64,000 bases of DNA. Source: Tetragonia tetragonoides (taxonomy: Eukaryota > Streptophyta > Magnoliopsida > Caryophyllales > Aizoaceae). The position numbers and the translations under genes were made by a program. Shown here one piece after another: positions 55,285 through 64,000 of the stretch (position 1 is its first letter; the number at the start of each line of letters is the position of its first letter). The notes under the pieces were generated by a model that searched no databases, was not told where the DNA came from, and saw nothing but the letters and a program-made list of their open reading frames with translations. The stretch spans positions 35,300,501 through 35,364,500 of the forward strand of contig CM076143.1 of NCBI GenBank assembly GCA_038025085.1. The letters are read 5' to 3'.

Positions 55285-56826
55285 CTAGTTGTCCTCTCTA
55301 GAAAGGTATGTAAAACAGACGTGAGTGAAATATTTGGCTATCTTTTCAAGATATTCCTGGTAAGGTGCCAGGGCTTCGCTTTTCACTCTCCACTTTCTGG
55401 AGACTTGATTTATGATGAGAGTTGAGTCTCTATATACCTTTAGGTCCTTAATTTGTAGTTCTATTGCTGCTTCTAACCCAATGATGCATGCTTCATATTC
55501 AGCACCGTTGTTTGTTACCTCATGGTCTAATTTGACGGCTATGGGAGTATGTGCGCCTTCTGGGCTGACTAATAATACTCCTACGCCATAACCCTCTTGG
55601 TTTGAGGCTCCGTCAAAGTATAACTGCCAAGTGTCTTCTTCGACATTCATTATTCCTTCATCGAGAAAGTCATGTGTGGCATCTTCGCTACTAACTGGGT
55701 TTTCAGCGAAATGTTCAGAAATGGCATGTCTTTTGATCGCCTTTTGGTGTTCAAAAGTTAGATCAAATTCTGAAAGCATGATAGTCCACCTTTCTATTCT
55801 TGCACTAAGGATGGGGTTCTCGGACAAGTACTTTAGTGGAATCATCCTTGACTTTATATGGATAGAGTGTTGTAGCATGTAGTGTCGAAGCTTATTTGTT
55901 GCAGTGACCAATGCGAGACACATCTTCTCTAGTGTGGAGTAACGTATTTTGTATTCTAAGAACTTTTTTCTAAGGTAGTATATTGCCTTTTCGTCATTCT
56001 CCACCTTTTGGGCAAACATAGCACCCATGGCAGTTTCCGTGACTGTTAAGTATAGCATAAGTAGTTTTCCCTGAATTGGTGGAACCAACATAGGTGGATT
56101 AGCTAAATACTCCTTAATTTTTTCGAAAGCTTGTTGGCATTGATCATCCCATGTAGATTTGGTGTCCTTTTTGAGCTTTTTGAAGATGGGCTCACATGTA
56201 ATAGTCAACTTGGATATGAATCGACTTATATATTGGAGGCGTCCTAAATATCTCCTTATCTCCTTTTCATTTTTAGGAGAGGGCATATCTCTTATGGCTT
56301 TGATTTTGGTAGGATCAATTTCAATGCCTCTGGTGCTTATGACAAATCCTAAGAGCTTGCCAGAAGTTACTCCAAATGCACACTTTTGAGGATTTAACCT
56401 CAAGTTGTAGTTCCGAAGTATGTCGAAGAATTTCTTTAGAGAGGGTATATGCCCTTCTCTCTCCTTTGATTTGATGATCATATCGTCTATATACACCTCG
56501 GCTTCCTTGTGCATCATGTCATGTAGAAGGGAAGTTGCGGTTCTTTGGTATGTTACCCCAGCATTTTTCAACCCGAAAGGCATGACAGTATAGCAATATG
56601 TTCCCCATTGGGTTATGAATGTGGTTTTCTCCATATCTTATTTGGTCATTTGTATTTGGTTATACCCTGCATAGCCATCCATGAATGATAAGAGAGCATG
56701 TCCTGCAGTATTGTCCACCAGTACGTCTATATGTGGCAGGGAAACGTCGTCCTTTGGACTTGCCTTGTTTCGATCTCTAAAATCGATGCACATCCTTACT
56801 TTGCCATCCTTTTTTGAAACGGGCAC
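55285..56826 (-). pseudogene. Reverse transcriptase with dual RNase H of element E
   Basis: RT begins VSKKDGKVRMCIDFRDRNKA (56826 frame, one TAG near 56638) and contains MPFGLKNAG and EVYIDDMI. The Ty3-type connection/RNase H region (~55700-56100) is degenerate. It is followed by a second RNase H of the Tat type: YFDGASNQEGYGVG, NNGAEYEACIIGLEAA and YRDSTLIINQV keep the Asp/Glu/Asp positions. The frame ends at SREDN-TAG, where Gln is expected, and continues in the same frame (FPDALEKMASM). Breaks are few, so this is the best preserved part of E. Confidence 0.9.
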
Positions 56827-57848
56827 TGTGTTGGCACCCCATTCTGGATATTAAGCGACCTTAATAAAGCCTGTTGCGAGCTGTTTCTGCACCTCCTCTT
56901 TGATTTTCAATGTCCACTCAGGTTTCATTCTCTGAAGTTTTTGCTTTACCGGTTTTGAATCGGGATTGAGCAGTATTGTATGTTGTGCTATCTCACGACT
57001 TATTCCCGGCATATCTTTGTGGGACCAAGCAAAAACGTCTATGTTCTATGTATTCTTTAAAGAGATTTGTAAAGCTTTCTCGCTGTTCCGGAGTTAGCGA
57101 CAAGCCAATGCGCACTTGGCGCGACTCTTGTTCACTTGCAAGATTAATTAATTCTGTTCCTTCCACAATTGAAGTCTTTTGTTCACGCTCTAATAGTGCT
57201 TTAGTTACTTCTTTAGGGAATTCTTGTTCATCTTTTGAATTATTAGCTACTAAGTAATCCAAGAAGTAAGCAGAATCAGTATTCATTTCATTGATAGAAG
57301 AAGTTGGAATATCAACTGAGCCATTACTATTGGATTTAACATCATTAGACTTGCAAATAGAATTAAACATAGATTTGGGTGGACCACGCAACTCTACTAT
57401 ATTAGACTCGTATTCAGAATCAGACTCAGTCCAGTCGAGGTCAGTGTCGGCGTTAGGCTTGGACTCTTTGGTGATCGTGATCTTGATCTTCTTTCCATTG
57501 GTTCCCGTCCAGCTTATGGTGCGTTTCTGCTTTGTGAGTTGACCCTCGTTTGGAGTGATCAACTTAGTTGGGTCAAAGTTTGCATCTTGAATTTCATTAC
57601 TAACATTGTGGAGCTCCTCATGATGCTCTTGTCCAAATAGTAGACGTGTCCTCTACCTAATCAAAGTTTAGTCTCCTCCTTACAGGCAAAGGAGTTTCTT
57701 CCAGTGTGTAGCAGTCTTGGAAGACTTCGAATCCGGGAACTTGGATTCCATAAACAGGGAGAACATAAGGCTTAGGAAAGCCATAGTAAGGGAATGGATC
57801 TCCAGACTGGACGAATTGCCCGTTTAGAGTGTGCGGGTATGGTGCCAT
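56827..57848 (-). pseudogene. PR-RT linker region of element E
   Basis: Frames 57848-57657 (PHTLNGQFVQSGDPFPYYGF) and 57562-56993 (ISWTGTNGKKIKITIT, then KTSIVEGTELINL and QVRIGLSLTPEQR) correspond to the segment between protease and RT in Ogre-like polyproteins. The same blocks recur in fragment F (61131-62040). A frameshift near 57050 separates it from the RT. It has no known enzymatic function. Confidence 0.7.
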
Positions 57849-57901
57849 AGGGATGTCATAGGCTTTGTTTTCCTTAATGGCCGTTCTCTTCGTTTTTTTC
57901 T

Positions 57902-59101
57902 TTAGCGATGTATTTCCTGCTTGGTAGGGTTATAGACCTGCCCAAAAAGATTATTTCCGGCTTTGGATGACCAAACGGGAAGTGGTTTGGAGACATCTTT
58001 GCCTAGAGTAGTGCCAGGGAAGTGCCCCTGATTCCTTAGGATGTCATTGATTCCTAGATGGGAATATGGTGCGAAAAGAGCTATATCTTGCTCAAGTAGG
58101 GCGACGCCTTCAGCCATAAAACCCCAAAATTCTTCCTCCTGTGCAGTGTGCTCGACCTTAAGAACTGGCGTGTTTTCAATGCTAGCGATCATAGAATCGG
58201 CTCTAACCTCTAGAACTACCCCTCCGACCATCATCTTGACCGTTTGCTGTAATGTTGAAGCTATTGCATTTAGTCCATGGAGCCATGGGCGTCCTAAGAG
58301 TAAATTGAATGAAGTTGGACTGTCTATGACATGGAATTGCACCATTTTCTCGATTGGTCCAGTGTTAAGGTTAACTGAAAATATGCCTAAGACATTTCGT
58401 TTGGAATTGCCGTAGGCCCTCAACCCTTGTGCGGCATGCACAAGGTTGTTGATATTTATGCCCAAGCATTGGGCGGTCCTTAGGGGACAAACATTGACAG
58501 CGGATCCATTGTCTATTAGGGTCATTGGGACCTGTTTCATCTCACATATGGAAGTTAGGTAGAGTGCCTTGTTATGGTGAGTTCCTTCGGGTGGAAGGTC
58601 TTCACTAGTGAATGAAATTGCTTGCGAAGAGTTTCCTTTTGTAAGGAGATTGACCAAGTCATCCGGAGCAGCTTTGGGGGAAACCATAGTTTTGTTAAGT
58701 GCTTTTAGTAAGGCATTCCTATGTACTTGAGATGTAGTCAAAAGTTGCCATATAGAAATATCAGCCTTAGTCTTTTGAAGCTGTTTAAGTAGTGTAGTGC
58801 CATCATCCTCGATTGGAAGGTTTCGGTCCTTGTTTTGGAATAGTAGAGAGTCCCTCACTTGTGGTATGACTGAAGCTGTGTTTTGTAATGGATTCTTATT
58901 CTGGAGATGGGGCGGTATATAATGTCTTTTCGACCTCGTGAGGTGTTCAACTTCAAGAGATTCATCATCAGAAGAGTCGTACCATGCTTTAGAAATATGG
59001 AGGGTAGCATCTTCCTCGTCGTTATCAATTTCCCAAAGTCCAGCTACCTTTAGATGGAGGGAGTCAAGCTTAAATGGTGGGATAGAGTGTCCAATTGGCA
59101 C
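57902..59101 (-). pseudogene. Protease region of element E
   Basis: A 399-codon open frame starts MPIGHSIPPFKLDSLHLKVA. The aspartic protease motif reads PMTLIDNGSAVNVCP with flap-like downstream sequence (LLLGRPWLHGLNAIAS). The D-N-G-S form is typical of Ogre/Tat proteases. The frame is open but separated by stops from gag and from the linker. Confidence 0.8.
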
Positions 59102-59157
59102 AATCAGACGAGAGGGGTCCTTTTCCTCTTCTTCATTTGCAATGACGAAAACCGCCC

Positions 59158-60465
59158 CTAGAGGATTGGTGGTGTTGTTTGGAGTGGGAACATTCTTTGG
59201 CTTGGGAATAACCCCATTGTCAAAAAGATCCTGGATTTTATTTTTGAGCGTCCTTTTTCTCTATGGAATTTGCAATAAAGATTAGGATTCCATGATGGGC
59301 TCCACTTTTCGACATCAGGATCCAGAGTTGGACCCACAACGTTCAGGTAGTCATTCTTGACAAGCTTTTCCAGAGCCTTAGCATAGATCATGCCCAACGG
59401 GGTGTATTGCCCTTGCAGTTTGTCATAGACGGAATTGACTTCATCAACCTTATTGGAAGAGCTTCCCGAGTTGGGATTCTTCTTGTAATTCGAGTTATAA
59501 GTGCCTTTGTTGAAGAAATCCTTGCCTTTCTCCTTTTCAAGTGCTTGATCGTCCTCTATGAGCAATCCCACACTATTGAGTTGTGTGTATGAAGTAACTG
59601 CTTGATATTTGAGAGGATTCAAGTAAGGAGGTTGTAAATTCTGATGAGTTTTTGAATTTGCTCTTCCTCGGATGGACGATCAAGCATTTTGGCAACCGTA
59701 GTTCTCTATTTCTTAACAAAGTCAGTAAAGCTTTAGTTTTCACCTTGCTTTGTTGCTTCCAGCTCTCTCATGGTAGTTAGTTGGATGACGTTGTCGGCAT
59801 ACCTAGTGAGGAACAAACTAGACACCTTGTTCCACTCTTGAATCTGACTGGGCTCAAGCTTGAAGAACCATGCCCTAATAGTGGGGTTTAAGGTTTGTGA
59901 GAAGAAGTGAATATAGAGGTTAGGATCCACTCCTCTTAGGCCCATTTCGGTGGTGAAAGCCCTTATGTGATATTTTTGATCATCGGTCCCTTTGAAGGTG
60001 GGGACTTCAGGCATTGAGAATTTTTTTGGGAGTTTCCCCTTTATGTGAGAGGAGCATCCTTCAGCATTGATCATGTAATCACTTATGATCTTGTTTTGAG
60101 TCAGAACTAACTCAAGGTTCTTATTAATTTGTGCAATTAGCTCTTCCACTTTGTCATCTCGAGGTGGAGGGTCATCTTGGTTAAAAGGGTCAGCTTCCTT
60201 AACCTTGATTTCTATCCATGTCACACGGTTTCCCATAGCTTCCAACATTGTAATCATTTCAGTCAACATTTCACCGGTAGTCTTAGGTGGTGGAGGTGGC
60301 ATATCATCTTCGGCCATTTCGGCCAACTTAGAACCAGGTGGTCGATATGGTGGGGGAGTAACAAATACTGCGTCAGACCTAGATTTGCTCGAAAGGAGAA
60401 ACTCCAATACGAGCTTCCTAACCAAACGTTGATTAAGGGAAACCCCGTTGGCCTCAAGAACACAT
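59158..60465 (-). pseudogene. Gag of element E
   Basis: Frames 60425-59733 (LPKKFSMPEVPTFKGTDDQK, the conserved Tat gag core, then FFSQTLNPTIRAWFFKLEPS) and 59622-59158 (YTPLGMIYAKALEKL, zinc-binding start YCKFHREKG) are separated by stops near 59730 and 59630. The polyproline PPPPPK lies near the N-terminus. The frame extends upstream to about 60460, where + strand sequence of F begins. Confidence 0.85.
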
Positions 60466-63116
60466 TTTCAACAAATGAGGTCATATGGCTACATGCATCT
60501 AGTGGGGCCTACCTATGAACTCGTCCCAGAAAACGGAAACCCAAGCGTTTACTGCGAATACTGCGGAGCCTGCGGACATCACAACAATGACTGCAGGAAT
60601 CTGAGGGACAAAATCCAAGCCTTCATTAATGAAGGGACCATGTGGCCCGCGCACCATTGGATTTCCAAGAAAGGATCAAGTCCTCGCGCTCGCGAGTTCA
60701 CACCACTTGCGGTACCAATTCATGATGTTATGACAGCTTTATTTCGTCTCGGAGATATGCGATTCCTGGAAGGAGTCCATCCAGAAGAGGAACATCATTA
60801 CCTCTATTGTAAATATCATAGATGCTTTGCTCACCTCACTGATCAATGCTATCGCCTAAAATGTGATATCCAGTTCGTCATTGATTCTGGAGCCATCTCT
60901 CCTCCAAAGTCCCATATATTTAAAATCACCATGCGTAAGTACGAGCCACAACCCGAAGTCAGCGTGCTGGAAATAGATCAAGCACCGTTCATACCGCACT
61001 CAAACCCTCATGTTAATGGTTTCCTCAAGAAGCAAGGGTACTCGGTTATGATTCCACTGATGAAGAGATCCGCGACCATGCTCTGAAACAAAAGAAACAG
61101 ACTAAGGGAAAACATGCCATCTCCAAGGAAATGCTACCACCTTATAGCCATACACTAAATGGCCAATTTATCATGGAAGGGGATTATTGCCTATACTATG
61201 GCTTCCCCGAACCATACTACGACAAAGAAGCCCAAGTCATGCACCCGGGCTTCGGGATCTTCCAAGACTACAACCAACTAGAAGAGGAGGCACATCACCC
61301 CTCTAATCCAACAGATCGAGAATTGGATCAAGGCACCAGCCAACCAAATGTTGGGTTTCCTATTCGGACAAGAGGCTAGAATGGACGAAGCTCCGGCCAT
61401 GAATGAAGAAGTGATGGCTCTCTATGATCGCAATTTCATCCCCCCTGAGCTGATATATACTACTGAAGATGTTACAATGGGATGGCGCAAAGAAGTAAGC
61501 TGGACTGGCTTAAATGGGCGCAAGGTCACGATAACCACTGGAGAAGGACCAATGATGGAAGAATCTGATTCCGAGTCTCAGTCAGAGTCAGTGTCTAGTT
61601 TAGGTCCTAAGGTTGAGTTAGGAACGGGGAATTCCCCATTTTCTCTTCATAAGTCTAGTGTCAATGTGAAGGGAACTTCTGATCCCTTTCTTGCTGTTTT
61701 TAATTCCAATATCAATAAAATGAAAAGTCTTTTTGCTTATTTTTCGCTTTGTTTAGTTATTGATAAACCCAATGATGAAAATGAGTTGCCTAAATAGTTG
61801 CTAAAAGTAGTAATCAATTATAAGCAAAAGACCTCTATTGTGGAGGAAACAGAATTAATCAATTTAAGCAATAAAAGCGAACCTTGTGAAGTGAGAATTG
61901 GATTATCCTTAACTGAACAAGAACGTGAGCAGTTTGTTGAACTTCTGAAACGGTACATAGATGCTTTTGCTTGGTCCTACAAAGACATGTCAGGTATTGA
62001 GAGGAGCATAGCCGAACATAAGATCCCTTTATACCCCGATGCTAAGCCATTCAAGCAAAAACTCCGGCGCCTCAGACCAGAATGGGCACTGAAAAAAAAC
62101 AAGAGGTATAGAAGCAACTCGCCGCTGGGTTTATTGTGGTATCAGATTATCCTTAATGGATTGCAAATGTGGTTCCAAAACTGAAGAAAGATGGCCGAGT
62201 CAGAATGTGCGTTAATTTCAGAGACCTAAACAAAGCTAGCCCAAAAGATGATTTTCCCTTGTCACACATTGACCTCTTGGTAGACAACACTGCTGATTAT
62301 ACTCTATTGTCATTTATGGATGGTTACGCAGGATATAACCAAGTACAAATGGCCGAAGAAGATATGAGCAAAACAACGTTCATAACTCCTTGGGGGACCT
62401 ATTGTTACAGGGTAATGCCCTTTGGATTAAAGAACGCAGGTGCAACTTATCAAAGGACTGCTACAACCTTGTTGCATGACATGATGCATAAAGAAGCCGA
62501 AGTTTATGTGGACGATATGATTGTGAAGTCAAGATGTCGGGAGGGACACGTTCAGGCGCTCCATAAGTCCTTTGAGAGGCTGTGCAAGTATAACTTCCGA
62601 CTGAATCCCCAAAAGTGTGCATTTGGGGTAACGTCAGGCAAAGTGCTGGGTTATGTGGTCAGTCAAAGGGGAATCAAAATTGATCCATCCAAGATCAAAG
62701 CCATTGTTGAAATGCCACCACCCAAGAATGAAACAGAAATCAGGGGGTTCCTCGGTCGACTTCAATACATTAGTCGGCTTATCAAAGTTCACCATAACAT
62801 GTGAACCCATATTCAAGAAATTGAAGAAGGGGGTCAAAATCGAGTGGGATGACCAATGTCAAGAAGCATTCGACAAGATTAAAGACTATTTGGCCAACCC
62901 ACCTATTCTTGCTCCTCCCAAGCAAGGCATGCCGCTAATCCTCTACTTAGCGGTAACTAACACGGCCATGGGGGCCATGCTAGCCCAAGTCATAGAGGAC
63001 AAGGAACGAGCCATTTATTACTTGAGCAACAAATTATCGATTACGAAACCATATACTAGAGCCTTGAAAAGACTTGTTTGGCTTTGGTCTAGGAAACGAA
63101 GAAGCTCAGACATAAC
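60466..63116 (+). mobile_element. Ogre-like fragment F, + strand, gag to RNase H
   Basis: A truncated Tat internal region lies head-to-head with E. It lacks LTR, PBS, the first part of gag, protease, second RNase H and INT. It is closely related to E but not identical. It ends inside the RNase H region (KRRSSDIT frame) where a minus-strand LTR fragment begins. Confidence 0.8.
60466..63116 (+). pseudogene. Gag-pol remnant of fragment F
   Basis: Gag C-terminus with zinc motif CEYCGACGHHNNDC (~60555) and a second one (YCKYHRCFAHLTDQC, ~60810). At about 61045 the frame shifts, and the sequence jumps to KGKHAISKEMLPPYSHTLNG, so the whole protease is deleted relative to E. The linker (61380-61990) has a TAG at 61797. 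RT (62169-62804) contains VRMCVNFRDLNKASP, MPFGLKNAG and EVYVDDMIV, then shifts frame at about 62790 into TITCEPIFKKLKK and the start of RNase H (NTAMGAMLAQVIEDK). Truncation follows at about 63116. Confidence 0.85.
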
Positions 63117-63474
63117 ATCCTCTTCAACTGAACCCTATGGTTTGTTTATATATAAAAGGGGGAGATGCCAGGGTTAGGCATGGAAATCAAATGAGCCTCG
63201 AATTTGTCGTCCCCGAGAAAAGGTCTAGGTGGCCATACAGCTAGGCCGAGCGGCTGAGCTGGCAGGACAAGCGGTCAAGCCGCTTGGCTAGTGGCACAGC
63301 CGCTTGTCCGATCGACCACCGCTTGAACTCAAGCGTGGCCGCTTGGACCTGGAGTGGCATGCCTGTATTGGCGCCTGACTGCTTTTATAAGCGGGGGAGG
63401 CTTTTCCGAGGGGGTCCATGCGGAATTGACTGAGTTCCCTTGTTTGACCAAGGGTTGACTCATGGGTTTGGGTT
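63117..63474 (-). repeat. Minus-strand Ogre-type LTR fragment
   Basis: On the minus strand it corresponds to LTR positions ~236 to ~590 of the E LTR, including the 21-bp palindrome array (AGCGG-like starts at 63249, 63270, 63290, 63311, 63332, 63353) and TATA (plus 63145-63152). It is cut at both ends: by F on the left and by a + strand LTR on the right. Confidence 0.75.
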
Positions 63475-64000
63475 CCTATAGACACCAAAAATTGTGTCTA
63501 TAATAAGTCCCCGTAAAAACTCGATGATGAAAGGATTCGATTTTGCTCGAACTTGAGTTGCGAGAATAATTGCTCTGATGATTAGCCCAGTTCATTGGAA
63601 TTAACTAGTGGAAGCCTTTTGTACAGGTGATCCAAACCAGTTGGACTCAATTCAACTGGGGTCCAAAGCTGAGAGATAGGCCTCTTTGAACCTAAGGGCC
63701 CGAAAGGGAACCCAAACCCATGAGTCAACCCTTTGTCAAACAAGGGAGCTCAGTCAATCCCGCGTGGACCCCCTCGAAAAAGCCTCCCCCGCTTAGAAAA
63801 GTAGTCAGGCGCCTATACAGGCATGCCACTCCAAGTCCAAGCGACCACGCTTGAGCTCAAGCGGTGGGCGCTAGGACGAGCAGTTGTGCCGCTAGGTCAA
63901 GCTGCTTGACCACTTGCCCTGCGTCTAAGCTGCTTGCCAAGCGGCTTGACCGCTTGTCCTGCCAGCTCAGCCACTTGGCCTAGCTGTATGGCCGCCTGGA
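63475..64000 (+). repeat. Ogre-type LTR start, + strand, running off the window
   Basis: It starts TATAGACACCAAAAATTGTG (expected TGTAGACACC) and follows the first ~525 bp of the E LTR. A palindrome array starts at 63840 and continues to the window end, with steps of 19-21 bp (63840, 63860, 63879, 63900, 63920, 63940, 63961, 63982). It abuts the interior of the opposed LTR fragment, as expected for a nested insertion. Confidence 0.75.

Larger units (their letters stand above)
48223..60465 (-). mobile_element. Ogre-like Tat element E, minus strand, lacking its 5' LTR
   Basis: From high to low coordinates: gag, PR, RT-RNase H-second RNase H, INT, an antisense PMD gene, palindrome array, tandem repeats, PPT and a 3' LTR. 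It is joined head-to-head to fragment F at about 60466, so the 5' LTR is missing. The second RNase H and the antisense PMD gene identify the Tat clade. Confidence 0.8.

Noticed and set aside
1..64000. Host protein-coding genes, tRNA, rRNA or CRISPR arrays
   Set aside because: Every substantial coding signal belongs to a retrotransposon or a gene carried by one. No cloverleaf, rRNA core or spaced direct-repeat array with unique spacers was seen.

Overview
The window is a stack of nested LTR retrotransposons from a flowering plant, with no recognisable host gene, rRNA, tRNA or CRISPR array. Evidence for a plant: Tekay- and CRM-type chromoviruses primed by initiator tRNA-Met (TGGTATCAGAGC), Tat-clade elements (Retand-like and Ogre-like) with a second RNase H and antisense genes, plant mobile domain proteins and GT-AG introns of 66-210 bp. 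A large-genome, probably eudicot, repeat-rich or pericentromeric region is likely (inference); the species cannot be read from the sequence.

Left part (1-30671): the 3' part of a Retand-like Tat element (R, + strand): pol end, a 3' UTR with hairpin repeats, three antisense pseudogenes and a 406-bp 3' LTR. Two Tekay chromoviruses sit in its central antisense gene, a putative gypsy-type transposon (Transposase_28) protein: A (3915-16656, target duplication GAATG) and B (17364-28232, target duplication GAAGT). Removing both restores one antisense coding region. Both carry an unrecognised ORF upstream of gag.

Middle (30672-39059): R itself lies in an intron of an antisense gene of an Ogre-like element C (+). 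C carries two antisense spliced pseudogenes: one resembling the DUF7745/PMD-like family and a seven-exon plant mobile domain (PMD) gene. Its 3' LTR ends inside an older minus-strand LTR fragment (G), which in turn interrupts another LTR (LTR2). The implied order is LTR2 <- G <- C <- R <- A/B.

Right part (39060-64000): a second copy of that LTR (LTR3) is interrupted by a complete CRM-type chromovirus D (39435-45247, minus, one 1561-codon ORF, 661-bp LTRs with 3 differences) and by a poly(A)-tailed retroposed sequence. LTR3 leads into a primer binding site and a short ORF1-like piece. Next comes a minus-strand Ogre-like element E (48223-60465) with gag, PR, RT, two RNases H, INT and, antisense to pol, another intron-bearing PMD gene whose first intron holds a 5'-truncated L1 LINE. 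A head-to-head + strand Ogre fragment F and opposed LTR pieces close the window.

The most unusual signal is an array of imperfect palindromes (about AGCGGYTNARCCGCT) repeated every 20-21 bp. It lies just upstream of TATA-like sites in most Tat LTRs here and also upstream of the antisense PMD and DUF7745-like genes, suggesting one shared promoter module for sense and antisense transcription units.
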